Positions 27,379-37,822 of a stretch of 64,000 nt of DNA are shown piece by piece; the stretch's first letter is position 1, and each line of letters begins with the position of its first letter. The position numbers were made by a program, and so were the translations under genes. The notes below the pieces were generated by a model. It ran no database searches. It saw nothing but the letters and a program-made list of their open reading frames with translations, and was not told the DNA's origin. Source of the DNA: Mixta tenebrionis. GTDB lineage: Bacteria; Pseudomonadota; Gammaproteobacteria; Enterobacterales; Enterobacteriaceae. The DNA lies in contig NZ_VHQI01000011.1 in assembly GCF_006517625.1 (NCBI RefSeq), positions 62,001-126,000 on the forward strand, read 5' to 3'.

Positions 27379-28272
27379 ATGTTCAGACACGTCAAACAAT
27401 TGCAGTACACGGTACGCGTTGCCGAGCCTAATCCTGGGCTGGCAAACCTGCTGCTTGAGCAGTTTGGTGGACCGCAGGGCGAGCTGGCCGCCGCCTGCCG
27501 CTATTTCACCCAGGGGCTTGGCGATGATGATGCCGGCCGTAAAGATATGCTGATGGATATCGCAACGGAAGAGCTGAGCCATCTTGAAATTATCGGTTCG
27601 CTGGTAGGGATGCTGAACAAAGGGGCTAAAGGCGCCCTGGCGGAAGGAACCGAACAGGAAGCTGAGCTTTATCGTTCTTTAACCGGCAACGGCAACGACA
27701 GCCATACTACCGCGTTGCTGTACGGCGGCGGGCCGCCGCTGACCAACTCTGCCGGCGTGCCCTGGACCGCCGCTTATATCGATACGATTGGTGAAGTGAC
27801 TGCCGATCTGCGCTCGAATATCGCCGCCGAGGCGCGCGCAAAGATTATTTATGAGCGTCTGATCAACCTGACGGACGATCCGGGCGTGAAAGATGCGCTG
27901 GGCTTCCTGATGACGCGCGAAGTTGCGCATCAGATTTCCTTTGAGAAAGCGCTCTACGCGATTCGTAATAACTTCCCGCCGGGCAAACTGCCGCCGATTG
28001 AGCAGTATGCGAACACCTACTTTAATATGTCTGAAGGTGGGGAAGTGCGCGGCAGCTGGAATTCCGACGAGAACTTCGACTACGTGGCAAATCCGCAGCC
28101 GGCGGTTGACGGCGGCGACGGGCTGGCCTCAGTAATGCTTTCAGAAGGCGAAAAAGCCGATCTGGAAAGCATGGTACTGCGTACCCGTTCGAATCCCGAT
28201 ATTAATCCGACTACCGGCACCGAGCTGGGATCGCAGCCGCCGGGCGACGATCTGAAGCAGCCGAAAAAATAG
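27379..28272 (+). CDS. katN: Manganese (non-heme) catalase KatN
   Basis: This 297-residue protein is of the dimanganese catalase family. The metal ligands lie in the conserved contexts QFGGPQGELAAA, DIATEELSHLEIIG, NIAAEARAKIIYERL and MTREVAHQISFEKAL, all present. It removes hydrogen peroxide without heme. Salmonella katN is RpoS-regulated and follows yciGFE, matching the order here. A strong GAGGAG site precedes the start. Confidence 0.94.
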   Translation: MFRHVKQLQYTVRVAEPNPGLANLLLEQFGGPQGELAAACRYFTQGLGDDDAGRKDMLMDIATEELSHLEIIGSLVGMLNKGAKGALAEGTEQEAELYRSLTGNGNDSHTTALLYGGGPPLTNSAGVPWTAAYIDTIGEVTADLRSNIAAEARAKIIYERLINLTDDPGVKDALGFLMTREVAHQISFEKALYAIRNNFPPGKLPPIEQYANTYFNMSEGGEVRGSWNSDENFDYVANPQPAVDGGDGLASVMLSEGEKADLESMVLRTRSNPDINPTTGTELGSQPPGDDLKQPKK

Positions 28273-28279
28273 CCGTTTC

Positions 28280-28299
28280 GGGCCGCCTCAGGGCGGCCC
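28280..28299 (+). terminator. Hairpin after katN
   Basis: The 8-bp stem GGGCCGCC/GGCGGCCC lies just past the katN stop. The tail (TGCTCTGTCC) is U-poor. Confidence 0.5.
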
Positions 28300-28404
28300 T
28301 GCTCTGTCCCGCGCAGGCCTCCTTCATTACTTAATTTGCCCGCCTTTTCCGCTTCTTTGCTGACGCCGCTGGTTGACCGGCGCCGCCCGTCTGATTAACT
28401 GCCC

Positions 28405-28468
28405 CGGCAAACCGGCAAACCGGCAAACCGGCAAACCGGCAAACCGGCAAACCGGCAAACCGGCAAAC
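28405..28468. repeat. Eight tandem copies of an 8-bp unit
   Basis: CGGCAAAC is repeated exactly eight times without interruption (64 bp) in the non-coding gap between katN and gcd. Perfect copies of a short unit suggest a recently variable simple-sequence locus. Confidence 0.97.
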
Positions 28469-28603
28469 CAACACCCAGGCAATAAACAGAGACAGACGAA
28501 GGGCCTGGCTATACGCCTTGCAAAGCGCAGCTTTACGCGCGGGCGCACAGATCCCATGGATGATGAGGATACCGGTTCAGCAGGCGGCCGGGGGCGCAGA
28601 GAT

Positions 28604-28630
28604 AAAAAAAACCCGGCGCAGGCCGGGGTT
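28604..28630 (-). terminator. Intrinsic terminator of gcd
   Basis: On the minus strand an AACCCCGGC/GCCGGGTT-type stem is followed by eight Us, 20-45 nt after the gcd stop. Confidence 0.88.
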
Positions 28631-28648
28631 GGTTAAGCACAGAACCGT

Positions 28649-31042
28649 TTATTTATCGTCTGGCAGCGCATAGGCGATGATGTAATCGCCGAGCTTAGTG
28701 CCGAAAGAACCGTGACCGCCGGCAGCGATAACCACATACTGCTTACCGTTCGCTTCATAGGTCATCGGCGTGGCCTGGCCGCCCGCCGGCAGCCGTCCTT
28801 CCCACAGCTTCTCACCGGTATTGGTGCTGAACGCGCGCAGGTAGTTATCGGCTGTCGCGGCGATAAAGAATACATGGCCGGCAGTGGTTACCGGACCGCC
28901 AAGCATCGGCATCCCCATTTTGAACGGCAGCGGCAGCGGCGAGCTGTCGCGTACCGTGCCAATACGTTTCTTCCACACCACCTGGTTGGTTTTCAGATCC
29001 AGCGCGGAGATATAGCCCCAGGCCGGCTGTTTGCACGGCAGACCAAACGGCGACAGGAACGGATTCAACTCTACGCCGAACGGTACGCCATACTGCGGCT
29101 GGATGCCGGTTTCGGTACCTGAACCGCCCGCGCCATCCTTCGGCGGCTCGATCGGGTTGCCTGGGCCGCGCGGCACCAGTTTAGAGACAAAGGGCAGCGC
29201 CATTGGATTCGCGATAGCGATCTGACGGTCGGTATCTACCGCGATGCCGCCCCATTCAAACATGCCGAGGTTGCCAGGGAAGACCAGCGTGCCCTGCTCG
29301 GACGGCGGGGTAAACGGTCCTTCATAGCGCAGGCGATGGAAAATCACGCGGCACACCAGCTGATCGAACATGGTCGCGCCCCACATATCCTTACCGGACA
29401 GATGCTGCTGCGGGCGGAAGGTCAGCTCAGAGTAAGGCTGGGTGGGCGAGAGACGATCGCCTTTCGCCGGCCCTTGCGGAACCGGCGTTTCCGGCGCCGG
29501 CACTACCAGCTGTCCGTTGCGGCGATCCAGCACGAAGATATTGCCGGTCTTCGCCGGCGCGTAGATCACCGGTACGGTGTTGCCGTTTTTATCGGTAATA
29601 TCCGCTAACGTCGGCTGCGAGGGCAGGTCCATATCCCACAGATCGTGGTGCACGGTTTGATAAGACCATACCAGCTTACCGGTAGTGGCGTTCAGCGCCA
29701 GTACGCTGCTGGCGTAACGTTCCTGCTCCGGCGTGCGGTTGCCGCCCCAGATATCCGGCGTGGTGACGCCCATCGGCAGGTAAACTATATCCAGCTTCGC
29801 GTCATAGACCGCCGGCGCCCAGGAGTTCGGCGAGTTCGGCACAAAGCTCTGGCCGTCCGCCGGGATAGCGTTAGGATCTTTCGCGCCAGGATCGAATACC
29901 CACAGCAGGGCGCCGGTATTAACGTCGAAGCCGCGAATCACCCCTGACGGCTCATGCGTCGAATAGTTATCGGTTACCGCGCCGGCGATCACAATTACCT
30001 TATCGGTAATAATCGGTGGAGAAGTCGGCTCATAGGCGCCCGGCGTAGTGACCGGCTGTTTGTGCTGCAGATCGAGCATGCCGTTGTCGGCAAAATCCGG
30101 GCAGCGCTTGCCGCTTTCCGCGTCCAGCGCGAACAGACGGCCGTCATTCACCGGCAGAATAATGCGGCGCGAGCATAGCGCTGGCGTCGCTGCCCCGGCA
30201 TCGGCCGCCGCCGGGGCTTCATGATAAGAAACGCCGCGGCAGGTAACGTGCTGGAAGGTTGGGTTAGGTTTCAGGCCCGGATCGAACTTCCATTTTTCCT
30301 TGCCGGTAACCGCATCCAGCGCGAACAGGATCTGGTGAGCGGTACAGAGATAGAGCGTGTCGCGAACCTTGATCGGCGTCACCTCGTTAGTGATCTCGCC
30401 CGGATCGTTCGGGGTTTTCAGATCGCCGGTGCGGAATGTCCAGGCAACCTGCAGATCCTTCACGTTCTTCTCGTTGATCTGGTTCAGCGGGGAGTAGCGG
30501 GTGCCGGCCCGATCGCGTCCGTAGGCTGGCCAGTCTCCTGGCGAAATGGCGCCGTCAGCGGCGGCCGGTGCCGCCTGATCCGCCGTCGGCAGCGTGCCGT
30601 TGATCTCCTGCGGATCGTTAAACACCGCCCAGCTCAGCACCGCGGCGCTGACAATCAGGCTGATAGCCATCAGCGCAACGCCGGCCGTTTTGTTACCGCG
30701 CTGAGAAATGCCGCGATAAACAAACGGCAGGATCAGCCAGATACCAAAAATCACCCAGACATCGGTACGCGGCGTCAGCGCCCAGAAATCGAAGCCGACT
30801 TCCCATACCGCCCAGGCCAGCGTGCCAAGCAGCAGCAGCGCGTAGAGGATCAGCGCGGCGCTGTGACGTCGCCAGAGCAGAAACGCCGTCACCAGCATCG
30901 CCACGCCGCTGATGATGTAGTACCAGCTACCTCCTACCGTTGAGAGCCACAGGCCGCCAACCAGCAAATACGCGCCGCAAAGCACAGCGAACAATACGGT
31001 CAAAAACCGTATCACGCGTAAAGATGAGGAGTCTTTCCCCAT
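28649..31042 (-). CDS. gcd: PQQ-dependent membrane glucose dehydrogenase
   Basis: This 797-residue protein matches the E. coli Gcd length (796). Five N-terminal membrane helices (residues ~10-150) anchor a periplasmic eight-bladed propeller. Propeller landmarks include DWPAYGRDRAGTRYSPLNQI, a KWKFDPGLKPNPTFQHVTCRG stretch and the C-terminal ANGKQYVVIAAGGHG. It oxidises glucose to gluconolactone and feeds electrons to ubiquinone. With the gluconate dehydrogenase at 13.7-17.6 kb it forms a periplasmic route to 2-ketogluconate. AGAGGA precedes the ATG. Confidence 0.96.
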   Translation of the reverse strand: MGKDSSSLRVIRFLTVLFAVLCGAYLLVGGLWLSTVGGSWYYIISGVAMLVTAFLLWRRHSAALILYALLLLGTLAWAVWEVGFDFWALTPRTDVWVIFGIWLILPFVYRGISQRGNKTAGVALMAISLIVSAAVLSWAVFNDPQEINGTLPTADQAAPAAADGAISPGDWPAYGRDRAGTRYSPLNQINEKNVKDLQVAWTFRTGDLKTPNDPGEITNEVTPIKVRDTLYLCTAHQILFALDAVTGKEKWKFDPGLKPNPTFQHVTCRGVSYHEAPAAADAGAATPALCSRRIILPVNDGRLFALDAESGKRCPDFADNGMLDLQHKQPVTTPGAYEPTSPPIITDKVIVIAGAVTDNYSTHEPSGVIRGFDVNTGALLWVFDPGAKDPNAIPADGQSFVPNSPNSWAPAVYDAKLDIVYLPMGVTTPDIWGGNRTPEQERYASSVLALNATTGKLVWSYQTVHHDLWDMDLPSQPTLADITDKNGNTVPVIYAPAKTGNIFVLDRRNGQLVVPAPETPVPQGPAKGDRLSPTQPYSELTFRPQQHLSGKDMWGATMFDQLVCRVIFHRLRYEGPFTPPSEQGTLVFPGNLGMFEWGGIAVDTDRQIAIANPMALPFVSKLVPRGPGNPIEPPKDGAGGSGTETGIQPQYGVPFGVELNPFLSPFGLPCKQPAWGYISALDLKTNQVVWKKRIGTVRDSSPLPLPFKMGMPMLGGPVTTAGHVFFIAATADNYLRAFSTNTGEKLWEGRLPAGGQATPMTYEANGKQYVVIAAGGHGSFGTKLGDYIIAYALPDDK

Positions 31043-31408
31043 AATGTAGTCCTCTTGAGTGTTGCCATAAACTTAAGTAAACAACCAGTCCGGTTGCGTA
31101 CCAGCAGATAGATAAAGTACGGGTGTTCAGTGTTCCTGTTAGCGCTCTTCCTGTGAGCTTAATGTTCCTGATATGTTAAGTTTTATATGAACAAAGGTTG
31201 CGTTTTACCGATTTTTTTGGCGAAAAATTCATTCGTTGCTTTTTTATATAGCAGCTGTGGCTGATTTGTGGGCGAAAAATAAGCGTCAGCTATGCTGATG
31301 AACAAAGAGAAAGCGTTTTTTTATCCCGATCGCAGGCCGGATTATTTTTGCTCATTTATTGCGCCGCAGAGAAAGCGCAGCGCTGAATTATCCGATGGTA
31401 TTTATGGT
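31043..31408. other. gcd promoter region (no gene)
   Basis: This 366-bp region lies upstream of gcd and downstream of the Rob-like gene. It contains an AT-rich stretch at 31180-31260. No operator was recognised and no coding sequence is supported. Confidence 0.35.
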
Positions 31409-32299
31409 TCAGGAAGCCAGCGGAACTATGGCAGGCAAATGGCAGCTAACCGGCATAAAGAAATATCCCGTCAGCCGTTCCGGCGTGCAGTTAATGAGGT
31501 CGAACGTCTGTAGATCGGGGCCGGGGCGGCGCGATAAACCCGGCTGCGCCAGATGACGGTAATAGGCCTCGATAATAAAGGCGCTGAAATCGCGCGGATC
31601 GCCCTGAAAAGGAAGCTTTAACCAAAGCCCGGCGGCTAAAATATCGCGCTGTGCCTGTAGCGAATATTCGCCTTCCCGCTGCTTCAGCCCGCGCATTAAT
31701 GAAACCCGGTGATACTCTTTGCGCTGCGCGCAGGCGCCAAACTCCAGCGTAACGAAAGCTGAGGCGCGGCTTCCCTTATTATCGCGAATAAAATCGCTGA
31801 AATAACGGCTCAGAATTCGCTGCTTATCCTCGACAAAATCGCCATACAGACAGTGATATTCTTCTTTCTCGCCATAAATAACCTGTTCGGGCAGCGTGAC
31901 CAGCTCAGGTTGCGGCGCATTATCCCGTACCGGCTGGAAACGGCTGTGAAAAGCGGCGGTATTTAGTTCGCTGGCGTAGCGATAAGCATGGGGCGTCAGG
32001 GCAAACTGGTTGCGAAACGCGCGGGTAAAGTTCTGTTGCGTATCGAAGCCGTAACGCAGAGCGATATCGATCAGCGACAGGCGCGTTAGCCGCAGCGCCA
32101 TCGCGGATTTGGTGAGCCGCCGCTTGCGGGCGTAGGCAGCAACGGTCTGGCCGGTCATCTCCTTAAACAGCCGCTGCATATGCCACTTTGAATAGCCCGA
32201 TTTTTGCGCAATGGTGTTGATATTCAACGCTTCCGTCAGATTATCTTCAATCCACGCGATCAGATCCTGAATGTACTGCGTTTTTTGCGTTGCGCCCAT
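31409..32299 (-). CDS. Rob-like AraC regulator with GyrI-type C-terminal domain
   Basis: This 296-residue protein has two N-terminal AraC helix-turn-helix motifs (AQKSGYSKWHMQRLFKEMTGQT and DIALRYGFDTQQNFTRAFRNQF). A C-terminal effector domain of GyrI/SOUL type (~residues 120-290) follows. This is the Rob architecture and length (Rob is 289). Rob-like proteins activate efflux and stress promoters when small molecules bind. It is a monocistronic gene; whether it is the main Rob or a paralogue cannot be told here. Confidence 0.87.
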   Translation of the reverse strand: MGATQKTQYIQDLIAWIEDNLTEALNINTIAQKSGYSKWHMQRLFKEMTGQTVAAYARKRRLTKSAMALRLTRLSLIDIALRYGFDTQQNFTRAFRNQFALTPHAYRYASELNTAAFHSRFQPVRDNAPQPELVTLPEQVIYGEKEEYHCLYGDFVEDKQRILSRYFSDFIRDNKGSRASAFVTLEFGACAQRKEYHRVSLMRGLKQREGEYSLQAQRDILAAGLWLKLPFQGDPRDFSAFIIEAYYRHLAQPGLSRRPGPDLQTFDLINCTPERLTGYFFMPVSCHLPAIVPLAS

Positions 32300-32858
32300 T
32301 TTGCCACCCAGACAGTAACTATTGTTATAGTTTTGTTAGATACGGTTTTGCGGGTGATGAATGTAACAAAATGACGAGTAACAAAATGGCATCCACTGTA
32401 AAATATTGTGATCAAAAATGTTGCATTTGAGCGGTAATACGACAGAAAAGGGATGAGCAATAAATCAACCCGTCTGAATATCCGGTAATGAAAATCTCGC
32501 CGTAAGCTAAGCCAGCTGGCTGGATATTAACTCTTCACTAATAGCAGGACCTGAGCGGCAGATTATTTCACTATGGCCCGACGACTTAATCTGGGGAAGC
32601 CGAACGCCAAATATGAACCGTCGCTCAGCTCATTTTTTAGTTACTAACCGTTCGGAAATAAATTAGCGGATGGTTATCGGCAATAGTCATCGACAATAAC
32701 GCGTGCGCCTGTTTAAAAGCCGGTTTACCTGCGGCTGACCGCCAGCCCGTTTTCACCAAAGAATAACCGGCGCTAATATTACCGTGAGAAAACAGGCGCT
32801 AATAAGAGACTTTTTTGCTGATTTCAGAAGCGTCCCGTTGAGTAAAGCGCCCTTTAAG
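32300..32858. other. Gene-less region between the Rob-like gene and the LacI regulator
   Basis: This 559-bp region contains two copies of GTAACAAAATG (from ~32355 and ~32379) close to the Rob-like start, possibly an autoregulatory site. The rest shows no recognisable gene or structure. Confidence 0.4.
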
Positions 32859-33875
32859 TTAGCCCGATTCCCGTAGCACCAGCTCTCCCGATAGCGTAAT
32901 ACGCTGCGGCGTTAAACAGGGCTGCCGGAGTTTGCCGATGATTACGGCGGCCGCCTGGCGTCCCGCCTCTTCGCTGGCGGAGGAGACGTAGGTAAAAGCA
33001 GGGGAGCTGAGATTAATTTGCAGCATATCCTCAAAACCGACCAGCGAAACCTGTTGGGTAAGAAACACATCTTTACCAACGGTGCGTCCGGTTTGATAAA
33101 TACCGCTCAGGCAGCCAATAATGGCGTGCGCGGAATGACAGAGCAGGGCGGTGATTTTGTTATTGCTCTCCAGCAGGCGACGGCTTGCCAGCCGGGCGGC
33201 ATCGGTTTCTTCCGCGCAGGCGGGCGTCCATTCGGCGCGTAACGGCAGGCCATGCTGCTGCAGGGCCAGGCGATAGCCCGCCAGCCGCTGTTCACGAATT
33301 AACGAACCCGCTTCGCCGCCGATATAGCCAATATTGCGGTGACCGCGGCCAATCAGATAGCGCGTTGCCAGCGCCGCCGCCTGACGGTTATCACGCATCA
33401 CCAGATCGCAGGGATCGTTAATCTGCGTCTGCGAAACCACCACCTGCGGCAGCGGCGATTGACGCAGCGCTTCCGGCAGGGTCTGGCGGCGAGGGTTGGC
33501 ATTCAGAAAGATAACGCCCGCCACGCCCTGGCGGTTGAACGCCAGCAGGCACTGCGCCAGCTGTGTCTCTTCATCCTGTGGATGGGCCAGCAGCGTCATA
33601 TAACCCTGCTGCTCCAGCGCCTGCACCAGGTGAGTCATGACCTTAAGCGTAAAGGTATCGCTCAGGTCGCTGACGATCAGGCCGATCAAATTAGAGGTGC
33701 TGGCGCGCAGGTTAGCGGCGGCAACGTTATGCACGTAGCCGAGATCGGCGATAGCCGCCTGCACCCTTGCAATCGTCTGCGCTGAGATTTTTCCTTTTTG
33801 ACGCAGCACCAGCGAGACGGTTGATACCGACACTCCCGCTGCTTTTGCCACGTCAATGATACCCACCTTTCTCAT
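32859..33875 (-). CDS. LacI-family repressor of the adjacent PTS gene
   Basis: This 338-residue LacI-type regulator has a helix-turn-helix and hinge at residues 1-60 (IIDVAKAAGVSVSTVSLVLRQKGKIS, then LGYVHNVAAANLRAS). A periplasmic-binding-protein-like sugar domain follows. It resembles MalI in sequence and context: MalI represses a malX-type PTS permease. Here the gene lies 57 bp downstream of a PTS EIICB gene in the same direction. Two adjacent palindromes upstream of that gene are its likely operators. The inducer is unknown. Confidence 0.88.
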   Translation of the reverse strand: MRKVGIIDVAKAAGVSVSTVSLVLRQKGKISAQTIARVQAAIADLGYVHNVAAANLRASTSNLIGLIVSDLSDTFTLKVMTHLVQALEQQGYMTLLAHPQDEETQLAQCLLAFNRQGVAGVIFLNANPRRQTLPEALRQSPLPQVVVSQTQINDPCDLVMRDNRQAAALATRYLIGRGHRNIGYIGGEAGSLIREQRLAGYRLALQQHGLPLRAEWTPACAEETDAARLASRRLLESNNKITALLCHSAHAIIGCLSGIYQTGRTVGKDVFLTQQVSLVGFEDMLQINLSSPAFTYVSSASEEAGRQAAAVIIGKLRQPCLTPQRITLSGELVLRESG

Positions 33876-33932
33876 GGCGATCCCTGTAATGGCCCCTTTC
33901 CGGCAGCGCCGGAAAAGGGACGCCTGCTCTGT

Positions 33933-35432
33933 TTAACGCCCCGTTAGTTTATGCATTTGCTGGGCGATAAACTGTGCCCTTGCGCCGAAGATAACCTGAA
34001 TTCCCCTGTCGCCGACAAAAACTACGCCGCGCGCGCCAAGGTTATGCAGGCCATCCTTATCAACCGGCTGACCATCAGCTACCTCCAGGCGCAGGCGCGT
34101 AATGCAGGAGCCGACGCTGGTAATGTTACGTTCGCCGCCCAGCAGGCCGACGATCTCCTGCGCCAGCGCTTCGTCGCTCCTGGCGCCGGCGTTAGCCGCG
34201 GCATCGATGCGCCCCGGCGTTTTGATATCAAAACGACGAATAACGAAACGAAAGGTGAAGTAATAAATCAGCCCCATCGGCACGCCAACGATGGCTGCAT
34301 TGAGATAGTTTGTCTGAAAGCCGTTAAGTGAAGGCAGGATGCCGAAGGAAATATAGTCGATCAGGCCAGCGGAAAAAGATTTGGCGATATGGGCATGCAG
34401 CAGATACATGCACATATAGGAAAGCCCGGCCATTACGGCGTTAAAGATATACAGCAGCGGCGCCACAAAAATAAAGGTGAACTCCACCGGCTCGGTAATG
34501 CCGGTCAGGAAGCAGGTCAGCGCGGCGGAAAACAGAATGCCGGAGGCGATCTTTTTATTTTTACTGTTCGCTTCGTGGTACATCGCCAGACAGGCGGCGG
34601 GCAGCGCAAACAGCATCAGCGGGAATTCGCCCTGCATAAATTTACCGGCGTCGTGATAGCTGTCGCTGCTGAACGATTTCACCCCCTCTTCCAGCATCTT
34701 AAACCAGATAGTCTGGTCGCCATGAATCAGCTGCCCGCCCTGGGTGGTGTAATCGCCAAAGGAGTACCAGAACGAAGGATACCAGATGTGATGCAGGCCC
34801 AGCGGAATCAGCGCGCGCTCTACCAGCCCGAAAATAAAAGTCGAGGCAGCCTGATTATCGCCGTTTACCAGCATCGACAGCGCATCGATGCCGTTCTGAA
34901 TATGCTGCCAGATATAGGGCAGCGTCAGGCCGAGCAGGAAGGAGAGAAAGGCGGTGGCGATGGCGACGAAGCGCTTGCCGGAAAAGAAGCCGAGAAATTC
35001 CGGCAGCTGCAGGGTATGGAAGCGGTTGAAGCACCACGCCGCCAGAATGCCGCAGATTAGTCCGCCAAACACGCCCATTTGCAGCGTGGGAATGCCGATC
35101 ACCAGCGCATATTTACCGCCGCTGGCCGCCATCTCCGGCGTAATATGCATCACCGTGCCGATGGTGACATTGGTAATCAGCACCGATACCGCAGCGGAAA
35201 GCGCCGCAATACCCGATTCCGAAGCAAGACCCACCGCAGAGCCGATGGCGAACAGCATCGGCAGGTTGTCAAAAATGATTCCGCCGGCGTTCATCATCAG
35301 CGGTAAATGAAACTTATCGCCAAACGCCAGCAGCAGGCCCGCCGCAGGCAGCAGCGAAATCGGCAGCATTAGCGCGCGTCCGATCATAGATAACTTCGAT
35401 AATGAGGTGAATAACCCTGTGAACAGCCGCAT
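33933..35432 (-). CDS. PTS EIICB permease, glucose/maltose/GlcNAc class
   Basis: This 499-residue membrane protein has an EIIC domain of the glucose superfamily (GITEPVEF and GLHHIWYPSFWYSFGDYTTQ) and a C-terminal EIIB domain. The EIIB phosphocysteine motif is SVGSCITRLRLEVADG. No EIIA domain is attached, so it should use Crr. It is closer by eye to PtsG/NagE than to E. coli MalX. Its sugar cannot be read from the sequence; the LacI partner suggests a maltose-, glucose- or glucoside-like substrate. Confidence 0.88.
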   Translation of the reverse strand: MRLFTGLFTSLSKLSMIGRALMLPISLLPAAGLLLAFGDKFHLPLMMNAGGIIFDNLPMLFAIGSAVGLASESGIAALSAAVSVLITNVTIGTVMHITPEMAASGGKYALVIGIPTLQMGVFGGLICGILAAWCFNRFHTLQLPEFLGFFSGKRFVAIATAFLSFLLGLTLPYIWQHIQNGIDALSMLVNGDNQAASTFIFGLVERALIPLGLHHIWYPSFWYSFGDYTTQGGQLIHGDQTIWFKMLEEGVKSFSSDSYHDAGKFMQGEFPLMLFALPAACLAMYHEANSKNKKIASGILFSAALTCFLTGITEPVEFTFIFVAPLLYIFNAVMAGLSYMCMYLLHAHIAKSFSAGLIDYISFGILPSLNGFQTNYLNAAIVGVPMGLIYYFTFRFVIRRFDIKTPGRIDAAANAGARSDEALAQEIVGLLGGERNITSVGSCITRLRLEVADGQPVDKDGLHNLGARGVVFVGDRGIQVIFGARAQFIAQQMHKLTGR

Positions 35433-35480
35433 AGTGCCCCCGGTGGAATAGCCAGCGATGCCTGAGATTTTTTATGATGA

Positions 35481-35506
35481 GTAAAACGTTTTACTAGAAC
35501 GTTCTA
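35481..35506. promoter_or_regulatory. Twin LacI-type palindromes upstream of the EIICB gene
   Basis: GTAAAACGTTTTAC (35481-35494) and TAGAACGTTCTA (35495-35506) are two perfect, directly abutting palindromes. Each has the central CG typical of LacI/GalR operators. They lie ~50 bp upstream of the permease start. Confidence 0.8.
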
Positions 35507-35634
35507 CTCATCGTTATGCAGGGACGATCTTTAGGCAATGGAAATTTCTTATGCAGCCAAAGGAAATCGTTATTTTATGATGCGGGTCTGAAAACGGCGC
35601 GGAGAAGAAGCGGATTTAAGTCGGCGGCTAATGG

Positions 35635-35659
35635 AAAAACCCTGCTAAGCGCAGGGTTT
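35635..35659 (-). terminator. Terminator of the agaS-kbaY transcript
   Basis: The 9-bp stem AAACCCTGC/GCAGGGTTT is followed on the minus strand by TTTTT, 50 nt after the aldolase stop. Confidence 0.88.
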
Positions 35660-35708
35660 GGCGGCGGGGAGTGCGGGCTGCTGATGGTCAGCGCGCCCGC
35701 GCGGGCGA

Positions 35709-36599
<891 letters not shown>

Positions 36600-37754
36600 T
36601 TATGCCTGCCACGGATGAATAACCACGCCTTTAACCACGCGGTTTACCGTACCGCTGGCGGAAGGCGTATCCGGCGTAATGCCCGCCTTGAGCGACTCCA
36701 TCAGCGCAAAGACCTGTGCATACATCAGGAAGCAGAACGCCTGCTCAACGTCGATAAAGGCGCGCGACGGCGGCAGCAGCAGATGCGGGCCAGCCTCAAT
36801 GACGGCGTCCGTTTCCGCCGCGATCGCCACCACGCGCATCGCCTGATTATCACGACGCAGCTCGGCCAGCAGATCGAGATCGTACTGACGGGTGTAGGGA
36901 TGGCTGGAAATAAACATCACGATCAGCGTTTCGTTATCAACCAGCGATTTAGGCCCGTGGCGGAAGCCGGTCGGCGAATCATAAAAGGCGGCGATTTTAC
37001 CGGCGGTCAGCTCCAGCACTTTCAGCGACGATTCACGCGCCGCGCCCTGTAAGCCGCCGCTGCCGAGATAAACCAGCCTTTTCCACTGGCCGTCGCCAAA
37101 TACGCCGCCGCTGAAATCGCCCAGCGAGGTCAGAATCGCATGGCAGCGATCGGCCACCTGGCGGAAGGTATGGCTGTTGATAACCTCAGGGGCAAACACT
37201 GCCAGGCAGCTCGCCATCATGGTGGTGATACTGCTGGTCATGGCGAACCCGCGATCGTGCGTTTCCGCAGGCATCAGCAGCGCCAGAGCGTTATCGCTGC
37301 CGGTCGCGTTTTGATAGAGGCTGCCCGCTTCATTGCAGGTAATCACCAGGTGATAGCACTGTTTAACGCACTGGTTCGCCAGATCGACGGCGGCCACGCT
37401 CTCCGGGCTGTTGCCGGAGCGGGCGAAGGAGACCAGCAGCAGCGGTTTTTCCGGCGCCAGATAATCCATGGGATTGGTCACCAGATCGGTCGTTGGGATA
37501 GCGCTGAAATTTTTTCCGCTATGGCTCGCCAGCCAGGGCGCAATGATATCGCCGATAAAGGCCGAGGTGCCGGCGCCGGTCAGGACAATACGCAAATCCT
37601 CTTTCTGCAGCAGCGGCGCAAGAAAAGCGTCGATTGAATGACGCAGCGTATCGATATGGGCAAGCGATCGCATCCAGCTGGCGGGCTGTTGACGGATCTC
37701 TTCTTCTGTCCAGGTGCCGGTGGCAGCGGGGGAGGGAACATAGATTTCAGACAT
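36600..37754 (-). CDS. agaS: Galactosamine-6-phosphate deaminase/isomerase AgaS
   Basis: This 384-residue protein has two SIS domains (LTGAGTSAFIGD and SFARSGNSPESVAAV; LGSGGLQGAARESSLKVLEL). It is AgaS, which converts galactosamine-6-phosphate to tagatose-6-phosphate and ammonia. Length and motifs match the E. coli protein (384). A separate promoter is implied: a 15-bp AgaR-type site lies ~55 bp upstream, and a terminator-like hairpin separates it from agaA. Confidence 0.94.
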   Translation of the reverse strand: MSEIYVPSPAATGTWTEEEIRQQPASWMRSLAHIDTLRHSIDAFLAPLLQKEDLRIVLTGAGTSAFIGDIIAPWLASHSGKNFSAIPTTDLVTNPMDYLAPEKPLLLVSFARSGNSPESVAAVDLANQCVKQCYHLVITCNEAGSLYQNATGSDNALALLMPAETHDRGFAMTSSITTMMASCLAVFAPEVINSHTFRQVADRCHAILTSLGDFSGGVFGDGQWKRLVYLGSGGLQGAARESSLKVLELTAGKIAAFYDSPTGFRHGPKSLVDNETLIVMFISSHPYTRQYDLDLLAELRRDNQAMRVVAIAAETDAVIEAGPHLLLPPSRAFIDVEQAFCFLMYAQVFALMESLKAGITPDTPSASGTVNRVVKGVVIHPWQA

Positions 37755-37807
37755 AGCGCAATCCTTAGTGGGATGAAACCTGGCAGGTAGCGAAGCGAGA
37801 AACCCTG

Positions 37808-37822
37808 CTTTCGTTTCATTTC
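37808..37822 (-). promoter_or_regulatory. AgaR-type operator upstream of agaS
   Basis: On the minus strand GAAATGAAACGAAAG is identical over 15 bp to the site at 43301-43315 upstream of agaR. E. coli AgaR operators share this A-rich GAAAC/GAAAG pattern. Confidence 0.75.

Noticed and set aside
28405..28468. CRISPR-like array
   Set aside because: Units are 8 bp and contiguous with no spacers.
28327..28636. Open frames on both strands across the 8-bp tandem repeat
   Set aside because: An 8-bp unit keeps frames open by chance; the repeated peptides match no family and there is no ribosome binding site.
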